64,000 bases of DNA, from NCBI RefSeq assembly GCF_900162615.1, contig NZ_FUFN01000009.1:919610-983609 (forward strand). The letters run 5' to 3'. A program made the translations under genes and the position numbers. This document shows positions 54,311-63,535 of the stretch, piece after piece. A model generated the notes under the pieces. That model was not told the DNA's origin. It made no database searches and was given only the letters and a program-made list of their open reading frames with translations. Positions within the stretch are counted from its first letter, which is position 1, and the number at the start of each line of letters is the position of its first letter. The DNA is from Virgibacillus proomii. Lineage in GTDB: Bacteria > Bacillota > Bacilli > Bacillales > Amphibacillaceae.

Positions 54311-54697
54311 GGTATAAGTTCCTGTATTCTATTTTAAAAGTACGATCATAAAAGCCATTTAGGGAATTAACGGAATGAATTCTTTTTCGTTCTTACTGAG
54401 AGACATGGTTAGTTCATTTAGAAGCTATAGACAGCTTTTCCAGATGACGACGAAAAGCTTCTTTTATATCCTGTTTTTTGCTATTGCTTTATTGAATCTG
54501 TAGTAAGATGATTCATAGGGCAGTCTCCTTTTCTGTGAATTTTGTTTAGCTAACATTAATAAAAAGGGTCTTATTTTTCTATTTTCATTAATAAGTTAAT
54601 TCTACTTACACATACTCTCAAAAAAAGTTAATTAATAAAATATGTGCATCAAGAAAAGGTTAGTTTTAGAATTAATATAGTGAAAGGGGGTGAGACG
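54311..54697. other. Gap between IS3 orfA and cas5c
   Basis: There is no gene. Short minus-strand runs such as KEAFRRHLEKLSIASK are too brief to assign. It probably contains a new promoter for cas5c-cas2, since the distance from cas3 would weaken read-through. Confidence 0.4.
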
Positions 54698-55417
54698 ATG
54701 CGAAATGGGATTGAGTTTGAAGTATCAGGGAATTACGCTCTTTTTACAGATCCAATTACAAAGATAGGAGGAGAGAAGTTAACCTATCAAGTTCCTACCT
54801 ATCAAGCCTTAAAAGGTATTGTTGAATCGATTTATTGGAAACCGACGTTATTGATGATTGTCGATGAGGTGCGAATTATGAATCCAATTCAAATGGAGTC
54901 AAAAGGTATTCGTCCGATTGAATATAATGGTGGGAATACATTAGCAAACTATACCTATTTAAAAAATGTAAGATACCAGGTAAGGGCTCATTTTGAATTT
55001 AATATGAACCGTCCCGATTTGGTTTATGATAGAAACGAACATAAGCACCATAATATTTTAAAACGAGCCTTAAAAGCAGGAGGCAGACGAGATGTATTCC
55101 TGGGAGCCAGGGAATGTCAAGCATATGTTGAACCATGTGTTTTTGGAGCAGGGAAAGGATTTTACGATGAGTATGCGGAGATCCATTTTGGCACGATGGT
55201 TCATGGCATTAATTATCCCGATGAAACAGGAAATAATCAGATGGAAGTACGTCTCTGGAGTCCCGTTATGAAACATGGCACAATTACGTTTCCAAGGCCT
55301 GAGGATTGTAAGCATATACGACCAATAAAAAAAATGAAGCCAAAGCAGTTTAATCAAGCAAATATACAGTCAGCTGAGGAGCTGTTACAAGAATTGACAG
55401 AGGAGGTGAGTAAATGA
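54698..55417 (+). CDS. cas5c: Cas5c, Cascade subunit and pre-crRNA endoribonuclease (type I-C)
   Basis: The product has 239 residues. In type I-C, Cas5c replaces Cas6 and cuts the repeat hairpin. The RAMP fold is recognisable with the family segments FEVSGNYALFTDPITKIGGE and TYQVPTYQALKGIVESIYWK, REC-like GARECQAYVEPC, and the N-terminal glycine-rich region. The ATG at 54698 follows AAAGGGGGTGAGACG. An upstream GTG (54644) is rejected. It overlaps cas8c by four bases. Confidence 0.95.
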   Translation: MRNGIEFEVSGNYALFTDPITKIGGEKLTYQVPTYQALKGIVESIYWKPTLLMIVDEVRIMNPIQMESKGIRPIEYNGGNTLANYTYLKNVRYQVRAHFEFNMNRPDLVYDRNEHKHHNILKRALKAGGRRDVFLGARECQAYVEPCVFGAGKGFYDEYAEIHFGTMVHGINYPDETGNNQMEVRLWSPVMKHGTITFPRPEDCKHIRPIKKMKPKQFNQANIQSAEELLQELTEEVSK

Positions 55418-57297
55418 GCTGGCTCTATCAACTATATGAAACCTATGAATCTAATTTAGATCGGGTAGGTGAGGTTGAGAAAACAAGTAATCAAAAAAAT
55501 TTCACTTTATTACCCGTTTCTCATACAACGCAAAATGCACATATTGAGGTAACCGTTACAGAAGATGGGGAGTTTCATTCGGCAATGGTTCTTGATAAAG
55601 TAAATACATTAATTCCGTGTACAGAAGATTCTGCAAGTCGATCAGGATCAAAGATTGCTCCATATCCATTACATGATAAATTAAATTATGTTGCGGGGGA
55701 TTTTGTAAAGTATGGAGGAAAAATAAAAAAAGAAGAGCCTTTTTCTTACTACATAGAACAATTAAAGGATTGGGCAACATCTTCTTACGGCCATCCAAAA
55801 GTAAAGAGTATTTATAAGTATCTAAAAAAGAGACAATTAATCAAAGATTTAGTTGTAGACAATGTTATTTTTTTGGATGAAAACAACCATCTCATTAGTA
55901 AATGGCATAAAAAATATGAAGCAATTCATGGGGAAAAACCGAAAATTTTCTCTGTTATTAGCGATGGACAAGAGAGTGCGTTTATTCGTTTTAATGTCTA
56001 TTCTCCCGATAAGCGTTTAACAAATGTTTGGGATGATAAAGAAGTATATAAATCGTTTATTAGTTATTACAATGGACAAGTTGCTGAAGAAGATATTTGT
56101 TTTGTAACGGGAAATATGCAGGCAAGTACGCAAAGACATGCTAATAAAATAAGACATGCTGCTGATAAAGCAAAGCTAATATCCGCAAATGATAAAACTG
56201 GATTTACCTTCAGAGGAAGGTTCAAAAAAAGTGAGGAAGCGGCAAATATTAGCTATGATGTTTCGCAAAAAGCCCACAATGCCTTAAAATGGCTTATTCG
56301 TCGTCAAGGGTACATGATAGATGAACGCGTTTTTCTTGTATGGGGAAATGACAAGTTAAATACATTGACGCCAATGATGGATACCTACTCTATCCATCGG
56401 GATGTAGTTGTTAAACAAGCGATTAGATCAAATACGTTACAACATTTTGCAAATGAGGTTGCTAAAGCATTTGCAGGTTATAAACATGATTTATCGCTGA
56501 AATCAAATGTCAATATTTTGATCTTAGATTCAGCAACTACTGGTCGTTTAGCTGTTTTATATTATCGGAATATGAACAAAGAATTGTATTTACAAAGACT
56601 AGAATACTGGCATTCTACCTGTGTCTGGGAGCATCGGTATCGTAAAAATGATGAAAATCAATACATCCAATTTTTTGGAGCTCCAGCAACAAAAGATATT
56701 GCGTTTGCTGCTTATGGTCCGCGAGCCAGTGATAAGATTGTCAAAGACTTCATTTCGAGAATGATTCCATGCATTGTTGATAATCGGGAAATACCCCTAG
56801 ATATTATCAGAAGTGCATTTTATCGTGCTTCTAACCCGGTGGCAATGGAAAAATGGGAGTGGGAAAAAACATTAAGCATAGCTTGTGCCTTAATTAATAA
56901 AGGGGAGGGATTAGATGTGGCTTTAGATAATGAAATTAATGATCGTGATTATTTATTTGGTCGTCTATTGGCGCTTGCAGATGTTTTAGAAAGAAGAGCA
57001 CTTGACCAGGATGAAACACGAGCAACAAACGCAATTCGTTATATGAACTCATTTTCACAGCACCCAGCACGTACGTGGAAAACATTACAAGAAAGTTTAC
57101 AACCGTATCAAGTTAGACTTGGGAAAAAGGGTAATTATTTAGCTAGTTTAATCGATGATGTTGGTTCACGATTATCCATTGAGGATTTTAATGATAAACC
57201 ATTGTCAGGGAAATATTTATTGGGTTTTTACAGTCAACGCAGAGATTTATATCAAAAAAAGAAAGTAGAAAACAATAACGAGGAGAATGGGAAATGA
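55414..57297 (+). CDS. cas8c: Cas8c (Csd1), Cascade large subunit
   Basis: The product has 627 residues, the usual size. Family features: SWLYQLYETYESN at the start, PYPLHDKLNYVAGDFVKYGG, CFVTGNMQASTQRHANKIR and the C-terminal helical part with LLALADVLERRA. It recognises the PAM and holds the R-loop; in I-C an internal start also yields a Cas11c small subunit, so a second product from its 3' end is expected. It overlaps cas5c and cas7 by four bases each. Confidence 0.95.
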   Translation: MSWLYQLYETYESNLDRVGEVEKTSNQKNFTLLPVSHTTQNAHIEVTVTEDGEFHSAMVLDKVNTLIPCTEDSASRSGSKIAPYPLHDKLNYVAGDFVKYGGKIKKEEPFSYYIEQLKDWATSSYGHPKVKSIYKYLKKRQLIKDLVVDNVIFLDENNHLISKWHKKYEAIHGEKPKIFSVISDGQESAFIRFNVYSPDKRLTNVWDDKEVYKSFISYYNGQVAEEDICFVTGNMQASTQRHANKIRHAADKAKLISANDKTGFTFRGRFKKSEEAANISYDVSQKAHNALKWLIRRQGYMIDERVFLVWGNDKLNTLTPMMDTYSIHRDVVVKQAIRSNTLQHFANEVAKAFAGYKHDLSLKSNVNILILDSATTGRLAVLYYRNMNKELYLQRLEYWHSTCVWEHRYRKNDENQYIQFFGAPATKDIAFAAYGPRASDKIVKDFISRMIPCIVDNREIPLDIIRSAFYRASNPVAMEKWEWEKTLSIACALINKGEGLDVALDNEINDRDYLFGRLLALADVLERRALDQDETRATNAIRYMNSFSQHPARTWKTLQESLQPYQVRLGKKGNYLASLIDDVGSRLSIEDFNDKPLSGKYLLGFYSQRRDLYQKKKVENNNEENGK

Positions 57298-58139
57298 CGA
57301 CATTAGATCATAAAATTGATTTTGCGGTAGTATTATCAGTGAAGAATGCTAATCCGAATGGGGACCCATTAAACGGAAACCGACCAAGACAAAATTATGA
57401 CGGGCATGGAGAAATATCGGATGTTGCGATTAAACGAAAGATTAGAAACCGTTTTATTGATATGGGAGAAAAGGTTTTTGTCCAATCAAATGATTATAAA
57501 GTAGATCATTATAAAAGCTTGAAAGAGCGTGCGGATGCTCATCCAGAACTTAATAAAGCTTCCAAAGCAAAAGATAATGAGACATTTGCCAAATTAGCTT
57601 GCGAAGAGTGGATTGATGTACGAAGCTTTGGGCAAGTCTTTGCTTTTAAAGGTTCTGATGTCTCAGTAGGTGTTCGGGGACCAGTATCTATTCATACAGC
57701 AATAAGTGTTGATCCGATTGATATTACAAGTATGCAAATTACCAAAAGTGTTAATTCAGTAACGGGTGATAAAAAAGGGTCGGATACAATGGGGATGAAA
57801 CATCGAGTTGATTTTGGTTTATATGTATTTTACGGAAGTATTAATACACAACTAGCTGAGAAAACAGGTTTTACAAAAGAAGATGCTGAAAAATTGAAGC
57901 AAGCGCTCGTGCATTTATTTGAAAATGATGCTTCTTCTGCAAGACCGGACGGTAGTATGGAGGTTCATCATGTTTATTGGTGGGAACATAATTCAAAACT
58001 AGGTCAATATTCGTCTGCTAAAGTACATCGTTCCATTAAAATTAAATCGAAAGCGGAAGCGCCTAAAAGCTATGATGACTACTCCATTGCAGTAGATGAA
58101 TTAGATGGTCTAACTGTAGAGGTATTAGATGGAAAATAA
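57294..58139 (+). CDS. cas7: Cas7c (Csd2), Cascade backbone subunit
   Basis: The product has 281 residues. NPNGDPLNGNRPRQNYDGHG near residues 20-40 is the hallmark of the Csd2/Csh2 family; MGMKHRVDFGLYVFYG and DGSMEVHHVYWWEH are further conserved parts. Several copies wrap the crRNA. It overlaps cas8c by four bases and cas4 by 11. Confidence 0.96.
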   Translation: MTTLDHKIDFAVVLSVKNANPNGDPLNGNRPRQNYDGHGEISDVAIKRKIRNRFIDMGEKVFVQSNDYKVDHYKSLKERADAHPELNKASKAKDNETFAKLACEEWIDVRSFGQVFAFKGSDVSVGVRGPVSIHTAISVDPIDITSMQITKSVNSVTGDKKGSDTMGMKHRVDFGLYVFYGSINTQLAEKTGFTKEDAEKLKQALVHLFENDASSARPDGSMEVHHVYWWEHNSKLGQYSSAKVHRSIKIKSKAEAPKSYDDYSIAVDELDGLTVEVLDGK

Positions 58140-58785
58140 AGATGAAGAATGGTTGATGCTTTCTGGCATTCAACATTTTCAATTTTGTCGACGGCAATGG
58201 GCGCTTATCCACATTGAACAGCAATGGGAAGAAAATGTAAAGACAATTGAAGGACAATATCTTCATCAGAAGGCTGATCAGCCAATGATACGGGAAAAAC
58301 GAGGCAACAAACTGATTATTAGAGCACTGCCCGTTAAATCAAATGACTTGCGAATGAATGGCATTTGCGATGTCGTAGAGTTCATTCAAGATACCAATGG
58401 TGTAGAAATTCACGGGGAAAAAGGAAGATACCTTCCTTTTCCTGTAGAATATAAACGAGGAAGGCCAAAGAAAGACGATGCCGATATTTTACAGTTAACC
58501 GCACAAGCCATGTGCTTAGAAGAAATGCTAGTGTGTGAAATTGACAAAGGATATATGTACTATCATGAAATAAAACATAGAATAGAGGTACCTTTTACTG
58601 ATTATCTCAGGCAAAGAGTCATAGATATAACCAATGAAATGCATGACTATTATCAAAAAAGATATACACCGAGAGTAAAGACAGGATCTTTTTGTAAAAG
58701 TTGCTCGCTTCAGCATATTTGTTTACCAAAATTGATGAATAAAAGGTCGGTAAAAAGTTATATCGAAGGGAAAATAGCACAATGA
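58129..58785 (+). CDS. cas4: Cas4 RecB-like exonuclease
   Basis: The product has 218 residues. Iron-sulfur cysteines: one near the N-terminus (HFQFCRRQW) and three in CKSCSLQHICLP at the C-terminus. Nuclease motifs include the Asp in GICDVVEF, PVEYKRGRPK and QLTAQAMCLEE. Cas4 trims and orients prespacers so that PAM-compatible spacers are acquired. It overlaps cas7 by 11 bases and cas1 by four. Confidence 0.95.
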   Translation: MENKDEEWLMLSGIQHFQFCRRQWALIHIEQQWEENVKTIEGQYLHQKADQPMIREKRGNKLIIRALPVKSNDLRMNGICDVVEFIQDTNGVEIHGEKGRYLPFPVEYKRGRPKKDDADILQLTAQAMCLEEMLVCEIDKGYMYYHEIKHRIEVPFTDYLRQRVIDITNEMHDYYQKRYTPRVKTGSFCKSCSLQHICLPKLMNKRSVKSYIEGKIAQ

Positions 58786-59813
58786 GGAAGCTTCTGAATA
58801 CGCTGTTCATTACTCAACCTGATGTGTATTTATCTTTGGATGGCGACAATATTGTTTTATTAAAGGAGCAAAAGAAGGTAGCTAGGTTACCTCTTCATAA
58901 CTTGGAATCTATCGTTTCATTTGGATATACGGGAGCAAGTCCGGCTTTAATGGGCTATTGTGCCAAACGAAATATTTCTTTGGTTTTTCTAACGATTAAT
59001 GGCAACTTCCTTGCTAGGGTAATAGGGGAAAGCAAAGGGAATGTGGTATTAAGAAAAAAGCAATATAAACTATCTGAAGATGAAAATAAATCTGCTATTA
59101 TAGCGCGCAACTTTATATTAGGAAAGATTTTTAACCATAAATGGATGATTGAAAGAATGACACGAGATCACACTTTACGAATTGATGTAGAAACGTTTAA
59201 AGAAGTATCAAAACAATTATCTAATATTATGCTAGAAGTAAGAGCTTGTCAAGATCTAGAAATTTTAAGGGGATGGGAAGGGCAAGCTGCATTTAATTAT
59301 AATAAGTTGTTTGATCAGATGATACTTCAACAAAAAGAAGATTTTTTCTTTACCACTCGTTCTAGAAGGCCTCCATTGGATAATGTAAATGCATTATTGT
59401 CATTTGCTTATACCCTACTTGCGAATGATATGGCTCAAGCATTAGAAACAGTAGGCTTAGATGCATATGTCGGCTTTTTGCATCGTGATCGTCCAGGGAG
59501 AGCCTCGTTAGCTTTAGATATGATGGAGGAACTTAGAGGGATTTACGCAGATCGTTTTGTTCTTTCGTTAATTAATAAAAGGGCAATAAGAAAAGAAGAT
59601 TTTCTGCTGAAAGAAAATGGTTCCGTAATAATGACGGATGAAGGAAGAAAAAAGTTTTTATCGGCATGGCAAACGAAGAAGCAAGAAAAGATTACACATC
59701 CATATTTAGGTGAAAAAATAACATGGGGATTGGTATCTTATTCCCAATCTTTATTATTAGCAAGATATTTACGAGATGATCTAGAAGAATATCCACCATT
59801 TTTATGGAAGTAG
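58782..59813 (+). CDS. cas1: Cas1 integrase (type I-C)
   Basis: The product has 343 residues. The catalytic Glu is in WEGQAAFNYNKLFD, the His in FLHRDRPGRASLALDMMEEL and the following acidic residue; all are present. With Cas2 it integrates new spacers at the leader-repeat junction. It overlaps cas4 by four bases. Two functional-looking leaders in the locus mean it could in principle serve both arrays. Confidence 0.97.
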   Translation: MRKLLNTLFITQPDVYLSLDGDNIVLLKEQKKVARLPLHNLESIVSFGYTGASPALMGYCAKRNISLVFLTINGNFLARVIGESKGNVVLRKKQYKLSEDENKSAIIARNFILGKIFNHKWMIERMTRDHTLRIDVETFKEVSKQLSNIMLEVRACQDLEILRGWEGQAAFNYNKLFDQMILQQKEDFFFTTRSRRPPLDNVNALLSFAYTLLANDMAQALETVGLDAYVGFLHRDRPGRASLALDMMEELRGIYADRFVLSLINKRAIRKEDFLLKENGSVIMTDEGRKKFLSAWQTKKQEKITHPYLGEKITWGLVSYSQSLLLARYLRDDLEEYPPFLWK

Positions 59814-59822
59814 GTGAAAATT

Positions 59823-60113
59823 ATGTTAGTATTGGTTACATATGATGTGAATACTTCAAGTAATGGTGGGAACAAGCGGTTAAGAAAAGTCTCTAAGGTT
59901 TGTCAAAATTATGGGCAGCGAGTGCAAAACTCAGTATTTGAATGTATAGTTGACGATACCCAATTTACTGCTTTAAAAATTAAATTAAAGGATTTAATTG
60001 ATGAAGAGAAGGATAGCTTACGATTTTATCGTTTAGGTAATAATTATAAAACAAAGGTAGAGCATATAGGTACAAAAGAATCAGTTAACTTAGATGAACC
60101 TCTAATCTTTTAG
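59823..60113 (+). CDS. cas2: Cas2 (type I-C)
   Basis: The product has 96 residues. The ferredoxin-like fold begins MLVLVTYDVNTSSNGG with the conserved Asp, and RVQNSVFECIVDD follows. ATG 59823 after TAGGTGAAAATT is preferred to GTG 59814. It bridges two Cas1 dimers. Its stop is one base before the array 2 leader. Confidence 0.95.
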   Translation: MLVLVTYDVNTSSNGGNKRLRKVSKVCQNYGQRVQNSVFECIVDDTQFTALKIKLKDLIDEEKDSLRFYRLGNNYKTKVEHIGTKESVNLDEPLIF

Positions 60114-60282
60114 TGCGAATGTGAAGTGCACATGATTTTCCTGGGGGATTCGCACCTGAATATTTGGAAGAAATTAGGTGCGTGGCAAGTTATACATTGT
60201 TTAAACGGCTAATTTTTGTTAAGTTAAGGTTAAATATGTTAAGAAATTTGGCGATTTTGGTTTACTTTTGGCCAAAATCGCA
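60114..60282 (+). promoter_or_regulatory. Leader of CRISPR array 2
   Basis: The 169 bases between cas2 and the first repeat are an inverted copy of 51020-51188. GTGAAGTGCACATGATTTT, TTCGCACCTG, GGCAAGTTATACATTGTTTA and the terminal palindrome GCGATTTTGG-N11-CCAAAATCGC (60251-60281) are shared. AAGTTATACATTG may contain the -10 element. Confidence 0.85.
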
Positions 60283-60720
60283 GTCGCACTCTATATGAGT
60301 GCGTGGATTGAAATCCATATATTATGGTTTTAGTGTCCTTGCCTGTTAAGTCGCACTCTATATGAGTGCGTGGATTGAAATACACGGATAAAGTAAAGTA
60401 TCGTGTTCTTTTACGTCGCACTCTATATGAGTGCGTGGATTGAAATTGTATACTCGACAACTTTATCGATTAGTACATCGGGGTGTCGCACTCTATATGA
60501 GTGCGTGGATTGAAATGTTTTACCGTCTGATTGGATGCATAAACAGCGCTGAGTCGCACTCTATATGAGTGCGTGGATTGAAATTGAAAGCTTTCCGTAT
60601 TTCTTGGCCATCCAAGAGCTAGTCGCACTCTATATGAGTGCGTGGATTGAAATCCTTTACTTGCTGCACTGTGTAGGTTTTACCCTTAGTCGCACTCTAT
60701 TTAGATACGTATTGGTTAAA
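60283..60720 (+). CRISPR. CRISPR array 2, type I-C, six spacers
   Basis: Six identical 32-bp repeats (GTCGCACTCTATATGAGTGC then GTGGATTGAAAT) start at 60283, 60350, 60415, 60485, 60553 and 60622. A degenerate terminal repeat begins at 60689 and keeps only GTCGCACTCTAT. Spacers are 33-38 bases: 60315-60349, 60382-60414, 60447-60484, 60517-60552, 60585-60621 and 60654-60688. Repeat sequence is the same as in array 1, so one Cas5c can process both. The leader is on the left, next to cas2. Confidence 0.97.
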
Positions 60721-60726
60721 ATAAAA

Positions 60727-60777
60727 GAAAAGCACAGAAAAAAGGGTAGGATCTACACCCTTTTTTCTGTGCTTTTC
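60727..60777 (+). terminator. Strong terminator after CRISPR array 2
   Basis: A perfect stem of about 20 bp (AAAAGCACAGAAAAAAGGGT and its complement) with a nine-base loop lies six bases beyond the last degenerate repeat. It probably ends the pre-crRNA. Confidence 0.88.
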
Positions 60778-60871
60778 GTTAGCTATTCGTCTGGCGTCTT
60801 ATAAAGACCATACTTATTTTTGCTTTACTTTGGTAATTTTGATAGCGACTTACCTCTTTTTCGTTAAAAAG

Positions 60872-61006
60872 TTACACGAGTTCCAGTTTAAACACATTGG
60901 CAATCACTTTAATGTACTCCCATTCATTTTCTTTGTTATGCCAATTCTTTTGTTTGAGTCCACGATGTAATAAAAAAAGTAGCTTGATCTTGTTAGCAAT
61001 GTTTAT
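60872..61006 (-). pseudogene. Short gene remnant downstream of the CRISPR locus, family unknown
   Basis: The minus strand reads INIANKIKLLFLLHRGLKQK, then NWHNKENEWEYIKVIANVFK, then LELV and a stop at 60872. It is bounded by an in-frame stop upstream and has no start codon. I cannot assign it. The rest of 60778-61488 shows nothing recognisable. Confidence 0.35.
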
Positions 61007-61488
61007 TTAATCTATATCTCTAACATCAATAATATGCTGTTATTTATGATGGACAACCACTAATTCAACTTCAAATTATGTTGTCTCCAAAATTTGGAAT
61101 ACCCCCTAGAGGCCTTGTTAACAAAATTTTCATCTAATTGATGATTTTAATACTGAAAATCTTTTATATCTTCTGTTACTCTTATATGTAAAAGGTAGAT
61201 TAACTTTAGAGTATTGGTGTATAAACAGCTATATTTTGGAAAATATAAATAAAACGTTGTTCATTAATTCCTATCTGTATAAGGGTGAACGTGGATGTCA
61301 GAAGCTTTCATTGATTTTTCCGCCTTTGTCTATCACATGCAATATTTTGATCTGTATACGCTAATAGCATTTTTTCTTTTGGCATTACGCCACCGTTAAT
61401 TTATTTCATTTAGTCCTTTTTCAACTGTTTAAATAGATTATAAGCAATCATTTTTCTTTATTAAACCTATTAGGAGATGATTATATCA

Positions 61489-61944
61489 ATGGATTATCAG
61501 CAAACTCGTCATTTTATTACGTCTCGATTAATAGAAGAAGGTTTATTGAATAATGAAATGAATCAAATTATCTGGGATTTCGCTTTTGAAAATTTAACAG
61601 ATAAAAAAGTTGCTGTTGAATTAGAAGAAAACACGAAAATGAAACTGATCAATGAGTGGATCAAATGGAAAAAAACTTATGATCAAGCAGATGACATCAA
61701 ACAAAAACTAATTTTAATAAACGAATTAATATCAATTTTTGACCCTCTATTCAATCACGCCAATGTAGAAGATCATTTTGCATTGATATTAGCTTGTATA
61801 TCACGTGAAAAGAAAAAAAGTAAACTTTTATCTTTAAATCAGCAAGTAGTGGTATTTGACGAAATGGAAGCTTTTCTAAATTCCATTAAAACCCTACAAT
61901 TATTTGATATTAGTCAAACCAACAGCAATAAGAAAAAATCATAA
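61489..61944 (+). CDS. Soluble helical protein, unknown function
   Basis: The product has 151 residues and is almost all helical and charged, with no membrane segment or known motif (MDYQQTRHFITSRLIEEGLL at the start, FDEMEAFLNSIKTLQLF near the end, a basic KKKS tail). The start is the ATG at 61489, eight bases after the extended ribosome site AGGAGATGA; the in-frame ATG at 61477 lies inside that site. It is the first gene beyond array 2, separated by the array terminator; there is no evidence that it works with CRISPR-Cas. Confidence 0.7.
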   Translation: MDYQQTRHFITSRLIEEGLLNNEMNQIIWDFAFENLTDKKVAVELEENTKMKLINEWIKWKKTYDQADDIKQKLILINELISIFDPLFNHANVEDHFALILACISREKKKSKLLSLNQQVVVFDEMEAFLNSIKTLQLFDISQTNSNKKKS

Positions 61945-62480
61945 AACTACGTGGTGAGATAACAAAAATGCTCTCGCTTAGATGGTGTATTTTTCGAGTA
62001 ATGATTTTAACTTTTTTATTGAGATGTCTAAAGACGTCATTGGCGCTAGTGACTGCCTATTTCATGCATACATTGGTCAGCGATACCGTCTTTAACTTCA
62101 CCGCTAAAATGATATATTTTCCTTTCTAAAACCGTCCATTACATTTTATTCAAAAAATCTCCTAATGGATAATTCCTTTCTGACCTCGCAGCTTGAAACC
62201 ATTCCTTTTGAATATCAATATCATTAGTGTATTCTCTTCGCCTATATATTTTCAAAACATGCATACGTTGAGTAATAATAAACTAATCAAATGAATCTTT
62301 TCATAGCTTAGCTTTCGTCACTTAGGAACGATTCCAAATTTAAAACAATCCCCCCCTTCATCAACTGTATTCAATGTGAGGAATGGAAAGTTCTACAACT
62401 TCAATCTTCTCTGTAACGTAATAACAATTTGATTTCCAATCCTCTCTCTGCTCATTGATAAGTGATCATTACCTGCTCTA
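61945..62480. other. Gap without recognisable gene
   Basis: AT-rich; no frame over 60 codons with a ribosome site, no repeat family copy and no strong hairpin seen. Confidence 0.4.
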
Positions 62481-62729
62481 TCAAATGTAGTTTATTTTTA
62501 TTAGCTGATCCTGAACGGCAAGCCTGATAGAGTTCTGCAAAACTTGCTCAGTCATTTCACCTTCAGATAATGAATAAGTAGAAATAGAATTTTCTATAGC
62601 TGGTAGATGCTTTAAATCTCTTTGATATTCTACAATGGTAGAGATTTTCTTAAATCCTAAGTTTGTTATAAATAAATCATATGGTTCATCCATAAGGACT
62701 AAAATACAGCCGATATTTTTTTCTTCCAA
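62481..62729 (-). pseudogene. Fragment of a GNAT-type acetyltransferase
   Basis: The roughly 85 codons include IGCILVLMDEPYDLFITNLG and FKKISTIVEYQRDLKHL, which resemble the end of a GNAT acetyltransferase domain (the LGF..V....Y.RDL pattern). There is no proper start: the frame begins just after an in-frame stop, and the only initiator is a TTG at 62729 without a good site. It is probably a remnant, or a domain of a larger lost gene; the assignment is tentative. Confidence 0.4.
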
Positions 62730-63037
62730 GTATTTAATAGGAGATTAAGCTACTCTTTAAAGGGCTATCAAGACAAATTCTTGTTTCAATTGATCAACCA
62801 GCCCTTTTTACATTTAATTAGATGAAATAGCTTTATCTTGCTTCTCCCTTATCGATTTTGGGTAAGATCACAATAACCTGCAACTTAAAAGCGAGCCTGA
62901 TTCCCCAATATTTGCATTTTTCTAAATTTAAATACACAACAAATAGTATCGGCAGTCCAATTTTAATGAAACAAAAGTACTATTTCGATCGTAATACAAC
63001 TAACTAGACGCATACCTTAATAAGGAGTGACTATCCA
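62730..63037. other. Upstream region of the PH-domain operon
   Basis: About 300 bases without a gene. AAAGGGCTATCAAGAC and its imperfect complement near 62800 could be a weak hairpin. No operator is recognised. Confidence 0.35.
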
Positions 63038-63535
63038 TTGTATGAAACAATACAGGAACCCACCGAAAAAATATCAAAAAAGGCTATTCATGTATGGCGA
63101 TTTTCCAATATAATTGGTCATTTTATCTTTCTTGTTATCATTACCGTTTTAATTGTCTTAGATGCTAATTATGACTGGTATAATTGGGTGATTTATGTAT
63201 TATGGGCCTTGGGAGGACTAGGAATTATTTCAGCGATTTGGAGTATTGGTTTAGAACCTGTTTTACTGCAAAGATATTGGCGATATGGGGTTGATGAAGA
63301 ATATGTTCAATTAAAACATGGTAGATGGAATATGACGCATCAAGTAATTCCTATGACGAAAGTTCAATATGTCAGCTTAGAACAAGGACCGATATTACGA
63401 AAATATGGTCTATATACCATATCGATTGGAACGATGGCCTCTAGTCATGAAATCCCGGGAATACCAGAAGTTCAAGCTAAAGCACTGCGAGATAAAATTG
63501 CCAGCCTTGCAAAAATTAAGGAAGTGGAAAACTGA
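63038..63535 (+). CDS. PH domain membrane protein (YdbS-like, DUF304/bPH2)
   Basis: The product has 165 residues. Two membrane helices (about residues 26-46 and 53-75) are followed by a single bacterial PH domain: YGVDEEYVQLKHGRWN, VIPMTKVQYVSLEQGPILRK, YGLYTISIGT, SHEIPGI. The TTG start has AAGGAGTGA seven bases upstream. Its stop overlaps the next start (TGATG). In Bacillus, YdbS and YdbT occur as a pair and have been linked to resistance against bacteriocin-like compounds such as amylocyclicin (from memory). Confidence 0.88.
   Translation: MYETIQEPTEKISKKAIHVWRFSNIIGHFIFLVIITVLIVLDANYDWYNWVIYVLWALGGLGIISAIWSIGLEPVLLQRYWRYGVDEEYVQLKHGRWNMTHQVIPMTKVQYVSLEQGPILRKYGLYTISIGTMASSHEIPGIPEVQAKALRDKIASLAKIKEVEN

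Noticed and set aside
60239..60804. Frames containing QSTHSYRVR or MSAWIEI segments over array 2
   Set aside because: They translate the array 2 repeats and the terminator; not genes.
61477..61488. ATG at 61477 as start of the unknown gene
   Set aside because: It lies within the AGGAGATGA ribosome site; the next in-frame ATG is correctly spaced.
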